Part shown: positions 10,728 through 20,989 of the stretch, piece after piece | Position numbering within the stretch: position 1 is the first letter of the stretch | How the letters are laid out: each line of letters opens with the position of its first letter | DNA from: Bedellia somnulentella | Taxonomy: Eukaryota > Arthropoda > Insecta > Lepidoptera > Bedelliidae | Assembly: GCA_963576735.1 (NCBI GenBank) | Contig: OY755182.1 | Coordinates: forward strand, 5,394,001-5,458,000 | Direction: 5' to 3' | DNA: 64,000 nucleotides | Program-made: the position numbers and the translations under genes | Notes under the pieces: model-generated | What the model was told of the DNA's origin: nothing | What the model saw: only the letters and a program-made list of their open reading frames with translations | Database searches by the model: none

Positions 10728-10768
10728 TACATATACTCATAGCTTTAATATAAGTTGATTGGGGAATG
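10728..10768 (-). repeat. SINE-A 3'-end remnant
   Basis: CTACATATACTCATAGC followed by AAGTTGATTGGGGAA is a short relic of the reverse-complemented SINE-A end with an internal deletion. Confidence 0.4.
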
Positions 10769-10845
10769 AACATTAAATCACCAGCCAAACGTCCAACATT
10801 AAACGATTTGGCATATTTAATCGCGTGATATTACATGGTTTATCA

Positions 10846-10984
10846 TTACATAACATAGCATAAACATAAACGTTCACGCCGAACATCCCCGAAGGGGTTG
10901 GCAGAGGTACTAATACTTCTGAACATCACGTGACATTGTCACCTGGTGTTCAGAGTACCCACGTTTTGCATGGACAGTGTACTC
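10846..10984 (-). mobile_element. SINE-B copy, 5'-truncated, 11-bp TSD
   Basis: Reverse of the SINE-B 3' half (AACGTTCACGCCGAAC, CCCCGAAGGGGTTGGCAG, CACGTTTTGCATGGACAG). ATGGTTTATCA occurs at 10835-10845 and 10985-10995, an 11-bp duplication. Confidence 0.92.
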
Positions 10985-10995
10985 ATGGTTTATCA

Positions 10996-11386
10996 ATAGC
11001 TGCTCTAATTATAATGTGCGCAATAATACGCAAAATAAAACGCAAAAGTCTTAGAAAATGTCATGTTGTCCAACAATTTGTAAAAAAACCACTATACCCT
11101 AAGTCACTCGCAGAAAGAAAATTTTGTAGGTACTATTAAAAGTCAGCATTCCACGTAATAAAAGTTAATATCGAAAACATGGTACAATAAGACAATCGAA
11201 GTAAAAGCAAGTGAGTGAACGTAAACACAAGAGGACAAATGAGGCGTCTCTCCCAATCGGCTCAAGGAGACCCCCTTCATCATCGCAGTAAATAGACGGA
11301 TTAATTAACTTGTCTTGCCACTTAGACGACGTATCAATATGACAGACTTAGCAGCTCCTAACGTGCAGTGGTGGACCAATTCTCGC
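10996..11386. other. unassigned stretch
   Basis: No element recognised between the SINE-B and the FB-E insertion. Confidence 0.5.
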
Positions 11387-11399
11387 AGTTTTACTCGAT

Positions 11400-11523
11400 T
11401 TTTTAAATCTTTTTGTTCATGAAAACCTCATGTGGGGATTATTACTAATAAATAAAGGAAAGAAAAATTTTCGCGCCCGTGTCCTGTGTCGAAAGTTTTT
11501 CTTTCCTTTATTTATTATTTATT
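11400..11523. mobile_element. FB-E foldback retroelement, 13-bp TSD
   Basis: The left arm is the reverse complement of an FB-E tail (AAATCTTTTTGTTCATG, CCTCATGTGGGGATTATT, AATAAATAAAGGAAAG). The right arm is the same tail forward (CTGTGTCGAAAG, TTTCTTTCCTTTATTTATT), giving a palindrome centred near 11480. The tRNA-like part is nearly all missing. AGTTTTACTCGAT is duplicated at 11387-11399 and 11524-11536. Confidence 0.9.
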
Positions 11524-11539
11524 AGTTTTACTCGATGTT

Positions 11540-11884
11540 GTCTGGCTAGAGAATTGTCATTTTCAAAACTTTGTGAAAATGCGTCATTTGAATCAGTTAT
11601 GTTTGAGAATATTTATATTTCTGCAATTACTTCCAATTGGGGTTTGGGTTAGGGCTTAAGACGTTTTTTTTTTCGTTTGGTTTTCTTCGGGACTCTCAGA
11701 CATTATTTATATTCATCCATATATTTATTCATCCTTTTATTCATCACAATTTACACACCTGCCTTTTTGACACATTTTCTCTTGATTTAAATGTGTCAAT
11801 CGTGGTCGTCGTCATCTGAAATTACCATGTATCTAGGTTGGCTTTATATATCTCTTAAAACAATTCTCTTATAGTATAAGTATT
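11540..11884. other. unassigned stretch
   Basis: Pyrimidine-rich, no element recognised. Confidence 0.5.
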
Positions 11885-11985
11885 TACATACATACATATA
11901 CTCACGGCCATAAATCTCTAAAAGGGGTAGCCAAGTTTGAGAGCTAAGAAATCCCCAGCTACTAAAAAATATTTGGAACTGGTAA
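11885..11985 (-). mobile_element. SINE-A 3' fragment, A3
   Basis: ACATACATATACTCACGGCC, ATAAATCTCTAAAAGGGG and GAGAGCTAAGAAATCC match the A3 end in reverse. The match fades after about 80 bases. Confidence 0.75.
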
Positions 11986-12177
11986 AAAGGATCGCTTTTC
12001 CCAATATCGTTTTATTTATTTTAATTGCGGCCCTTTTTCTAACACCTTATCGATAACAAGGCATTAGTCGAATGTCAAACGTTAAGCATCACCAAATAAT
12101 GAAGAAAAATAACTGAACTGTATTGCTTCAGCACCTTGGGTAATGGTATCCGTAGGCTTGTAATTCGATTAATTGGT

Positions 12178-12395
12178 TCTGTGTTGTGTCGGTTTAGAAT
12201 TGCATTAACCCATTTCTAACTGGGGGTATTCTAAGATTTGCCTTAGTTTGATTGGGCGTAGTGAGCGGTTTGGAACCCATCATCAACAATATTTATTTCA
12301 CTATCCTGTCCCTACTCAACTTGCAAAAGAGGCTGAAGAATTATTAATTCTGAAGCTCTGCCACCTCTTTCTGGGGTTTATCGCCGTGAAAATAT
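12178..12395 (+). mobile_element. SINE-A copy, old
   Basis: Decayed along its length: GTTGTGTCGGTTTAGAAT, GGTTTGGAACCCATCATC, CTGTCCCTACTCAACTTG, GGGGTTTATCGCCGTGA. The (ATGT)n tail is lost. Confidence 0.75.
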
Positions 12396-13012
12396 TTTTA
12401 TTAAAATTATTCAGCTCAAAACAGGTGATACATTTCTCAAAGAGTATTAACAAAGGCACATAATGACTTTTCAAGTATTTTAGGACCAAATAATTATTTC
12501 ATTTAATAATATTAGTAAAACTGTTAAGCTATATATCCCCATACTCTACTACTACTTGGCGATAGGATAGGAATATACATAATCATTATCAATTGGTCTA
12601 TAGGCCGAGACCTTACAGGCATTAAAATTTAAAGCTCTGCAGCTTTTGTCAACTAGAATTTAAGTATATTTTAAAACTATGTTTAAATAATCACAAAAAT
12701 AAATTCAAATTATGCAGTTTTTTCAGAAAACCAACATGCTTGAATCTGTGTAAACGTTCAAAGATCTTACTTTACTAAAACATGTAACAGAGAAGTTCCT
12801 CCTACCCAATCTGATCCAGCGAGAATTTACCAACTACCCACTAAATAAGATAAATATTATTTTGTTTTCTGTGAAAACTGAATATTTAGAGTTATTGATC
12901 TTTAAGTGAAAGATATAGTCGTTTTGAGTCGATTCCTGTGAAGAACGTATCGGGCGTTATGCAATGATATATTTTTCAGTCACACTTTCTGAAACATGAA
13001 AACGTACCACGT
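12396..13012. other. unassigned stretch
   Basis: AT-rich; no feature supported. Confidence 0.5.
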
Positions 13013-13125
13013 AAGTACACTTTCCAAGCAAAACGTGGATACTCTGAACACCAGATGGCAATGTCACGTGATGTTTAAAAATATTAGTACCTCTGCCAAC
13101 CCCTGAACGTTTGGGTTTGAGTTTG
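13013..13125 (+). mobile_element. SINE-B fragment with deleted hairpin
   Basis: Starts near GTAAGTACACTTTCC and reads to CCTCTGCCAACCCC, then jumps to GAACGTTTGGGTTTGAG. The GGGGATATTCGGCGT segment of the 3' module is missing, so this copy was probably damaged after insertion. Confidence 0.75.
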
Positions 13126-13205
13126 AGAAGAGGTGGTTTTACGCGGGAAGATCATCCACGCGGCACAAAGGACCAGGCTCGGCACGCGTGGGTTTTACGC
13201 TCCTA

Positions 13206-13295
13206 ATATAAATCTTTTTGTTCATGAAAACCTCATGTGGGGATTACTACTAATAAATAAAGAATAAATAAAGGAAACAAAAATTTCGACACAGA
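13206..13295 (-). mobile_element. FB-E single arm, 13-bp TSD
   Basis: Only the reverse-oriented tail is present, from AATCTTTTTGTTCATG to AAATTTCGACACAGA. TTTTACGCTCCTA flanks it at 13193-13205 and 13296-13308. It shows that simple, non-foldback insertions also occur. Confidence 0.9.
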
Positions 13296-13308
13296 TTTTA
13301 CGCTCCTA

Positions 13309-14074
13309 TCATTTTATACTTTTGCTCTGTGGTTGACAGTCTTTACCCTTTTAATAATATAAGATCCATGCGATACAGGCAACGCCTAGTGCGTGGATCA
13401 CCGTTTTGTTATCGGATATGTGAATTTTTGATAAAAAATGCCTTTTTTATTTTTAGCTAATGAATTGGTAAAACTACGCTGATATGTAAATTTTTTTATA
13501 AACAAATTTAAAAGGAATCGTTTTATTTTTACTTTTTCACTATGGTTTTCAATATTTTTATTGTTAAAAACTAACCTACGGTTACATATTGGTTTGCGAA
13601 ATTTAAGCGGAACATATAAAGGCCAAATAATATCCTTGTCCTATCGTCCACTACAGCTGCATTGTTTCTACTCACCCTCTCAACCCTCGATTTTCGTCTT
13701 GAGAAAACATTGTCCGATGTCACGACATGCTATAGAAACAGGGGTCTGCCTGATACCTGATTCAGCTTTGTTTATTATTTGCGGTGAAAACGTATAGTAT
13801 CTACTGTTTTTTTGTCTAGTGACTTGTCTTATGTACAATATTTGCGCCTTAAATTCATGATAAAATGAAGAGGCAAAAAATTAAAAAGGTTTAAAAATTT
13901 AAGGTTAAAAGTAGGAACTTTCGTCTTTCCACGTCGGATGTGGAAAGAGAGAAACAGTATATAAAAATAAGCAAGCAAAATTTATGAATTAGAGTGCAGC
14001 GCAACGGATTTTCCAGTGGCATTAATTTATTTGCCTACTTTAACATTGATGGCTTGTTATGACAGTATTGTGAG
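13309..14074. other. unassigned stretch
   Basis: A non-ATG open frame of 78 codons at 13561-13797 has no recognisable features. Nothing else seen. Confidence 0.5.
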
Positions 14075-14089
14075 TAAACCATCTTTTTA

Positions 14090-14341
14090 CTAATAAATAA
14101 AGGAAAGGAAATTTTCGACACAGGCGGGAATCGAACCCGCGACCTCGGTTATACGCCCCCGTCGCTCTGCCAATTGAACTACCGTATCAATGGCTGCCAG
14201 TGCGAAATTCTTCTATATTTTGTTTCTTTTACACTTATTAAGTAGTGTTCCGAGGTCGCGGGTTCGATTCCTGCCTGTGTCGAAATTTTTCTTTCCTTTA
14301 TTAGTGATAACCCCACATGAGGTTTTCATAAACAAAAACAT
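14090..14341. mobile_element. FB-E inverted dimer with tRNA-like arms, 15-bp TSD
   Basis: Left half (reverse): tail, B-box (GGTTCGATTCCCGC complement at about 14130), A-box complement (CGCTCTGCCAATTGAAC) and head (CGTATCAATGGCTGCC). A spacer follows at about 14212-14250. The right half is forward and begins only at GAGGTCGCGGGTTCGATTCC, then runs to CCCCACATGAGGTTTTC. TAAACCATCTTTTTA is duplicated at 14075-14089 and 14342-14356. Despite the B-box this is not a tRNA gene: no complete cloverleaf strand exists. Confidence 0.92.
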
Positions 14342-14440
14342 TAAACCATCTTTTTATTCCTCGAATTTCAAAAGAGGTGGAAGAAAATTTCTTTCTGAAG
14401 TCCTTGCAGCTTCTTTTAGGGATTACAGTGAGTATATAAA
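14342..14440 (+). repeat. SINE-A-like 3' remnant, target of FB-E
   Basis: ACCATCTTTTTATTCC, TTTCAAAAGAGGTGGAAG, TTTTAGGGATTACAGTGAG follow the order of the SINE-A 3' half. FB-E inserted at its ACCATCTTTT motif. Confidence 0.5.
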
Positions 14441-15046
14441 ATCACAAAAACTTTGAACACATTTTATTATCATTTTTAAGCTAGAACAACTATTATATCT
14501 TTGCAAAAACATATTTTTAATATGAGACTTAATTTATTTATAAACATATAAAGAATAAAAAAGCTAAAAGTAAAGAATCAAGCCCACAAGGGTCGCCAAT
14601 GTCCTATAGTCCCATGGTGTGTCAAACCGTCGCATTGCGTGCGTGCCTCATTAACTAGATCATCGTTACCTCTCTACAGATAATTATCTGCTCGGTAGAT
14701 GTTGTTGGCCGAAATGCGCGGTTTGGTATTGGCAAGTGCGACTTGGAAACGAAATGGAAGTAAAATTACGATCAATGTATTCTTTATAATTTGTATTCCT
14801 GATTTTTTTTATTAAGTTTAGGAGACTATCCAAATAATGGCGTGTTATGAGAATATATCGCTCTTTCTGCTTATGCCAAATTTCTTATTAAGGTAGTGAA
14901 AACATATACTTTTTATGACATAAACTATTTGCTATCTTTCATGAGTAATTACTGATTGTTTCTAAGAACTCTAAACTCTTCTTTTTTAAAAATATAAGAA
15001 CATATGAAATGTAGTGCTTGCCGTTACATACGTATAGTAAATAAAT
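14441..15046. other. unassigned stretch
   Basis: Includes a GC-richer segment at 14580-14760 without an identifiable ORF. Confidence 0.5.
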
Positions 15047-15140
15047 ACAGGTGACAAAGTCACTTGATGTTCAGAAGTATGAGTTCCTCTGCCAACCTCT
15101 TCGGGGATATTCGGCGTGAACGTTTATGTTTTGTTATTAT
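15047..15140 (+). mobile_element. SINE-B 3' fragment
   Basis: Starts at AGGTGACAAAGTCACTTG and ends GATATTCGGCGTGAACGTTT with a TATGTT tail. 5'-truncated. Confidence 0.85.
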
Positions 15141-15284
15141 TAAATAAGAAAAATATAATAAATGAGTTTAAGATGCTCTTAAATCAAAATATGAGTTGTA
15201 CTTAACCACTATTTTAATTTGCTGCAATAGTTGAATCAAAACTAAATCTAAGAATAAAATAAAGGAAACGTGAAAAAAGCAGTA

Positions 15285-15592
15285 TCTCACAGCCAATATT
15301 GTCCCCATTAAAGGGCTCGAGCCTACCCTAGATAGTTTGATTTGGCCATAGTCCACCATGCTGGCCATGTGTGAGTTGGCAGACTAACGACTAGCATAGT
15401 AGCCGAGACCGGCGGCTTAACGTGCCCTCTGTAGCACGGAATCCTCTTAATTTGCGGATAATTCAAGCCTGCAATGTCCTTCCCAACTGGGTTAAATCTT
15501 ACAAATTATATATGTGATTTTAACCACCGGGAATCGAATCCGAGACCTCCATAATTTAAGCCAAACGTTTAACCGCGAGACCACAGAAGCAG
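15285..15592 (-). mobile_element. SINE-D, tRNA-derived
   Basis: Reverse strand begins GCTTCTGTGGTCTCGCGG (A-box region), has B-box GATTCGATTCCCGG, then a body with CACGTTAAGCCGCCGG, CGGCTACTATGCTAGTCG and GGTGGACTATGGCC, phrases common in lepidopteran SINE/LINE tails. Only one copy in this window, so the 3' limit is approximate. Confidence 0.65.
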
Positions 15593-16611
15593 TAAATATA
15601 CAAAAATATATAAGACACTTGTGAAAATACGGCATTGTCTCAGCAGACTTCCGAAGAAGGGTCTTGTCCAGTATCAGATAAGGTGGATGACGGATGGCGA
15701 GCTGACCTCATGATGAATGGGACTTATGAATGTGTCTACACTGTTAAATATAGGGGTGCTAAATTACGGACAGAGAAATTTTTAGGTACATGTCTACATT
15801 CACGCTTTTTGTGCAACAAAGGTTAGCCAGAGCAACTATGGTATCTACAACTCTTTTATAGGGATGGTTTTGCTAAAGGTGTGGGTTAAAAAGATATAAA
15901 ATTTAATATCGTGGTCAATGACTTTAATCATATCTTTCAAGAAAAAATAATTATTTAAAAGTATAGTAGAAACCGCACTTCTGCCACCTTTTTGTCGTTT
16001 TAAAGCTTAAGCGGTGTTATATCTTTTTATATTTATATGCTCTATATTCTATATTATTATCTGCGACCTTGTTTTTCACATTTGATTTACTGAGTCCAAT
16101 TTTGGCCCTTCGTGAGTCCAAATAGCCAACGACAGAACTCTTATCGGATCAAATGTGTAATAAATAATACTCGGCCTCCATAACCTATCATACTTACAAC
16201 AATAGAGTCGCCATCATTTAAAATTATCATTAACCATACAGATTTATGTAGTTGTTAAGCATTTTATGATTGATTGTTCCTCTTCCACGTTTAGTTTTGT
16301 CGTCGTATATTTATCACTGACCAACAAAATAGTTGTAATAAGAAGATTTATTGTGACAGAGAAAAATTGTGCCTTAAGGTTAAATGGCATATTTCTTAAG
16401 AGTAATTACTTTTGCGGAATGTTCACAAATTACTTTTAGTCATTTTACTGTCATAGGATGGCTAATTGTCTTTGAAACGTATGGAGAGGTGATCAAATTT
16501 GACACTTTCAGTTCAGTGTCTTTAATTTAAAAAAAGTATGATGATGACTATGTCTTCATTTTGCAGGTTTTCTAATTAGAGAGACATACAAGAGCCTGTA
16601 AAAATATATAG
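15593..16611. other. unassigned stretch
   Basis: A 63-codon non-ATG frame at 15635-15826 has nothing recognisable. No repeats seen. Confidence 0.5.
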
Positions 16612-16841
16612 TTTATACTCACGGCCATTAATCCCAAGAAGGGGTGGCCAGAGTTTTAGAGCTAAAAATTCCTCAGTCACATTTGGAAGTTGATAGGGGA
16701 GAAGGTGTTAGAAATAAAGTATCGTTGGTGATGAGTTGCAAACCGCATCGCCCCAAAACGACTTAAAAAGCCCCATACCCTTAGTCGCCTCTTACGACAC
16801 CCGTAGGTAGAAAGGGGTCGTGACATTCTAAGCCAGCACTA
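16612..16841 (-). mobile_element. SINE-A copy, subfamily A3
   Basis: Reverse orientation; TTTATACTCACGGCC end to GTGCTGGCTTAGAATGTC head with CTACCTACGGGTGTCG. The terminal head bases are eroded. Confidence 0.9.
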
Positions 16842-18267
16842 AATAAAATAAATAAGTAAAAAAAACTATAAGAAACACTCTATACTTCACATCACTCCAT
16901 GTACCGGGAAAACGAGTTTTTTAATTCAATAAAAAAATACGTTGAAAGAAAAAAAAACTTTAAGTAATACAAATTAATTAACAACTTTAAATATTGCGTG
17001 GTCTGACCAGAATCTGTATAAAATAAAATTAATTACTTTTTAAATATATTTACGGGTTGGACTAGATCACTAATTAATAATAATATAAGTCAGATCTTAG
17101 ATTAACAAAAAGAAAACCGACTTCATTGTTGGAAAAACAACCGAAAATAAACAATCTAGAACTAAAAAGTACGAAATAAGTTTTTTAATTGAATATGATA
17201 ACTGTGATTAATACATTAGCAATTTCTTTATTCCACACGCGTCAGTTCAACCTACCTAAATATTACAATTCTCTTAAATTAATTTCTCTTAAATTAAACA
17301 TTAACAAAGTATTATTTAATTACTTATTGAAATTAATAAAATGTCACAACACTGTCGCTAAACGAAATGACACACACTTCCACCCTAACTAATAGTTAAA
17401 ATTAACCTTTAAATACAGGAAGACGTCAGATATGTGTAGTTGAATACATTAGCATTACGAGTAAAACGGTCACACAATTACGATGTGATTAGTGTGTCGC
17501 CAGTTGAATTCATTAGTTCAGCTCACCTGATTTCATTTAATTATGCTTTTCAACTTGCATTTGTGACACTTAAACCGAGTTTAACTAACACGCCAATTAT
17601 ATTGTTGGTGTGATATTTTTTTATGTTATTAATACTGGATAATGGAAAAGTTTACTGTAGTTGTGAATAAAAATATGCGAAATGAACTGCATCAACTATA
17701 GGTATGTTCCGTCTGTTTGAAATAGCTGTGCAAAAAGTGTGTGACAACTACGGCCATAAATGCCAGCAAGAAATATCAATATCACTTGATACAAGCCACA
17801 AAATAAACAGCCGTGTAACATAATAAAATTCCATCGCTTCCCATGACAACTGATTTTTGTGAGTTTATTTGCCCATTATCACTTACCAACTTCTAAAATT
17901 AGCATTAAACCGAAATTGTAACTAGCCTTTTTGAAGTTACATTACAACCTTAAAGTAGGTTTTTAGATCGGTTTAGATAAACCATGGTTAATTAAACGTA
18001 TGTCGAAAGCCGGTGAAACACCCTCTTTCATAATACGAGCAAAAAGCATCTCGCATTGGTCAGAGTGAAGTAAAATGACTAAGTAGAGGCAACGAAGCAG
18101 GGACTTGAGAAACGGTGGGTGACTCTCAATTAACATTAATGATCATATTTTTTAATAACAATATTCTAACTGTATTGCATTACTAAACATGTTATTTTGA
18201 TTGCGTAATAAAGTTACGGCTATATTCCCATGGAAGGCTTGTCAGTGTTTTAGAGTTTATAGACATG
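16842..18267. other. AT-rich stretch, one possible repeat scrap
   Basis: Around 17107-17190 the phrase AAGAAAACCGACTTCATTG resembles a common lepidopteran repeat edge. A small tandem duplication of TTCTCTTAAATTAA lies near 17272-17297. Otherwise nothing. Confidence 0.4.
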
Positions 18268-18515
18268 TTAATACATACATACAGCTTACCTAACCTAACA
18301 TAGACAAGAGGTACGGATGGGGTAGCAAGAGCTTCATTAGAAATTAGGCTAGGAGCTTCATCAGCAGTTAGAAATTTTTCACTTTTGAAAGTTGAGTGGG
18401 AAAACAATTAATAATAACGGTTGTGGCCGGTGGGTCACTTGAAAACTCCAATAGCCTAAGTTGCCTCTTACGACATCTGCGGAATGTAGCTAGTGCTATC
18501 CAAGCCGACATGCCG
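18268..18515 (-). mobile_element. SINE-A copy, old
   Basis: Ordered remnants: ATACATACATACAGC, GGGGTAGCAAGAGCTTC, CTTTTGAAAGTTGAGTGGG, GTTGCCTCTTACGACATC, CTATCCAAGCCGACAT. Confidence 0.7.
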
Positions 18516-18663
18516 ACGATTTTTGACATGACTATCACTAGGAGTCACAAGTTTAGTTATTATCGTAATTTTTTAGTAATTTTAATATTCATCATCATCA
18601 ACCAATAGATGCTCATAGGAAATAGTCCACAAACAATGTTTTGGAACTGGCCTTGTGATGTCA

Positions 18664-18800
18664 TTCACCTAATGGTCGCTCCACCTTATGAGAGGCCTAC
18701 CACACTGTGTCTTCCAGTAAATGACAGCCACTTCAGGATCTTCGAGCCCCAACGGCCCGACCGTAATGGGTTTGACTGCTAACTGTGACTTAACGGATAG
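18664..18800 (-). pseudogene. LINE reverse-transcriptase C-terminal relic
   Basis: The reverse frame reads VGPLGLEDPEVAVIYWKTQC and GRPLIRWSDH. This lines up with a segment common in lepidopteran non-LTR retrotransposons in which a WRPR-type run is followed by GRPPTRWTDD. Stop codon directly after WSDH. It differs from LINE-F, so a second LINE lineage is represented. A SINE-B inserted just beyond it (18815-18985). I recognise the motif order, not an exact family. Confidence 0.65.
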
Positions 18801-18814
18801 TGTTTTTGGGTGTA

Positions 18815-18985
18815 ACATACATAAATATAAACATAAACGTTCACGCCGTTTATCCCCGAAGGGGTTGGCAGAGGTACCAATACTCCTGAACTCGCATGGC
18901 AAGCGCCATCTAGTTTCCAGAGAAGGTACCCACGTTTTGCTTAGACAGTGTACTCACGTGATAGGGGGCAGGCCTATCGCCGTTG
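18815..18985 (-). mobile_element. SINE-B copy, variant subfamily, 13-bp TSD
   Basis: Reverse orientation, 5'-truncated. Carries the variant middle (GCCATCTAGTTTCCAGAGAA) and CCGTTTATCCCCGAAGGGG. GTTTTTGGGTGTA flanks it at 18802-18814 and 18986-18998. Confidence 0.93.
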
Positions 18986-18998
18986 GTTTTTGGGTGTA

Positions 18999-19311
18999 TC
19001 TGAACATTTTTACGAGGCTAGTCGTAGTTACAGCCTAGTTGTTTATTTAGTTAGTAAGATACTACGAATCTTAATCATAATTCATAGCTGGCTATTATAT
19101 TATATTCTGTATATTCTATCTAGAACCACCGATGGTTAAAAGAGAGAAGCGCATTCCTTTAAATAACCTTTTCAGGATAATTTTAATATGTATTAGTTGC
19201 ACATTAGTAAAAATTTGAATAGGAAATAAAAGGTTGTACAATTCATCGTGTCATTTAACTCATTATATTAAGCTTTAGTCACACCACACCTGTTTGGAAT
19301 AATAAAAATAT
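18999..19311. other. unassigned stretch
   Basis: Nothing recognised. Confidence 0.5.
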
Positions 19312-19375
19312 TCATACATACATACATATACTCACGCCATAAGTTCCCATTGGGGTAGACAGAATTCTCTTCGTG
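19312..19375 (-). mobile_element. LINE-F 3' fragment
   Basis: ACATACATATACTCACGCC, ATAAGTTCCCATTGGGGTAG, ACAGAATTCTC: the last 60 bases of LINE-F in reverse. Confidence 0.8.
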
Positions 19376-19834
19376 GAATGCAATTTCATGGAAACTAGAT
19401 GACTACTTAGGATACCATTCCGGGTGAGATGGTTGGAAAAGATGCGTCTTTGAAAAATTAGATAATATAAAAGTAAAGATTTAATGGTTGCAATGTAATT
19501 ACTTCGCAAGTTCATCATTCAATATTGCTCCCTGATTCAGTTCTCAACTGAACGCAACGTTCTACTATATTCCGAAATCGATGAGGAAGACTTTCTTTTC
19601 GATATTGATACATATTTGTCACTTAGCTTGTTTCCTCTTGTAGTCCTAAAATTTTGTCTGTCGCTTAGATAAATAACAAATTTACAAGCTACCATATGAT
19701 ATCCGAGTTTATCATAGTTTATTATATCATAGAGTATTTTATGTCGCATTAATATTCATATTTAAAAAAAAAACATGAAAAAATATTAACTAATAAAATT
19801 AAAAATACATCTTAAATATTTTTAAGACTAAAGT
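19376..19834. other. unassigned stretch
   Basis: AT-rich; a 70-codon frame at 19537-19749 (-) shows no motif. Confidence 0.5.
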
Positions 19835-20050
19835 GCTGTGTAGTGTCGGCTTAGAATAGCACTACCCCATTTCTTCCGGTGGGTGTACGTAAAAGGCGAC
19901 TAACGGTATTGGGGCTTTTAAGGGATTTTTGGGCGATGCGGTTGGAGACCCATCACCAAGAACCTTTATTTCACCATCTATTCCCCACGCACCTTCCAAA
20001 AGTGGCTGAGGAATTTCTAATTCCTTAGCTCTGGCTACCCCATTCTTGGG

Positions 20051-20087
<37 letters not shown>

Positions 20088-20110
20088 CCGTGAGTATATG
20101 TATGTATGTA
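19835..20110 (+). mobile_element. SINE-A copy, A1, with internal (TA)n
   Basis: Full-length A1 copy. Its GGGATTTATAG segment has expanded into a (TA)n microsatellite at about 20054-20085, directly before TTAGCCGTGAG. ACTAAA occurs on both flanks. Confidence 0.92.
20054..20085. repeat. (TA)n microsatellite inside SINE-A
   Basis: About 16 TA units between the hairpin and the GCCGTGAG motif of the SINE. Confidence 0.95.
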
Positions 20111-20433
20111 CTAAACTGGTTCTTTAAAGGATATTAAATAAATGAAAGCTTCCAAACCCACAAAAAGTTATCTTACATTGTGTCAATATTAACTTTTAGA
20201 TTATCTTAAATTGTAACAATATCAACTCTTAGTTCTAGATCTGTGATGAACCTGAATCAGGGAGCCAAACGAACCGCCTTTATCAGAGGCAGTAGACATT
20301 GTCTCAAAATGATACAATGTTGATAACTATTAATGAGGGACCGCGGATTTTAATGGCATTTCGTGATCCACCGCTAATTACAACGCCAGGATTAACTACT
20401 AAGAAGAAGTGCTGGTTCGTTTGTTGCTTGTGA

Positions 20434-20686
20434 TACATACATACATATACATATACTCACGGCTATAAATCCCTGGAAGGGGTAGCCAGAGCTAAGGAAT
20501 TAGAAATTCCTCAGCCACTTTTGGAAGTTCAGTGGGGAAAATATGGTAAAAATAAAGGTTTTTAGTGATGGGTCTCCAACCGCATCGCCCAAAAATCCAA
20601 TATAAAGCCCCGATACCCTTAGTCGCTTCTTACGACACCCGTGGGAAGAAAGGGGTAGCGACATTCTAAGCCGGCACTACACGGCA
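20434..20686 (-). mobile_element. SINE-A copy, mosaic A3 head / A1 body
   Basis: In element sense the head is A3-like (GCCGGCTTAGAATGTCGC, CCACGGGTGTCGTAAG) while the 3' half is A1-like (GAATTTCTAATTCCTTAGC). Same mosaic as 23521-23741. Confidence 0.9.
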
Positions 20687-20689
20687 AAT

Positions 20690-20890
20690 TTATTATTATG
20701 AACTTACAATTTCCTTCTTATTAAAAAAAATGGTATAAAATTACGAGGTTTTTAAATTTTGAACGTCGCATATCCCAGTAAGGGTAAATGTGATATTTAT
20801 TCTTCAGAAAGTCTTGTGAATTTTGTGCCATGTAATAGGAGACAGGCAGGTTTTATTTGCTTTATACGAACTTTATATCACACGATTAAG
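20690..20890. other. unassigned stretch
   Basis: Nothing recognised. Confidence 0.4.
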
Positions 20891-20904
20891 GCACTTCACT
20901 GGTA

Positions 20905-20976
20905 CATAAGTACATACATACAAACATATACTCACGCTATTAGTTCCCATTGGGGTAGGCAGAGACTATTGATCGC
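20905..20976 (-). mobile_element. LINE-F minimal insertion, 72 bp, 13-bp TSD
   Basis: Only the last 72 bases of LINE-F were copied (tail, ACTCACGCTATTAGTTCCC, GTAGGCAGAGACTATTG). CACTTCACTGGTA flanks it at 20892-20904 and 20977-20989. This ties LINE-F to the same target-site-duplication style as the SINEs. Confidence 0.93.
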
Positions 20977-20989
20977 CACTTCACTGGTA

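Noticed and set aside
11400..11523. FB-E as a classical foldback DNA transposon
   Set aside because: Duplications vary from 10 to 15 bp, single-arm copies exist, and arms stop at different points; a retroposition model fits better, though not proven.
14120..14185. tRNA-gene-like A and B boxes (also 28785-28850, 53060-53165, 62286-62345, 54710-54775)
   Set aside because: Each belongs to a repeated SINE or FB-E copy; the sequence runs into the element body, the acceptor stem does not close, and copies are flanked by target duplications.
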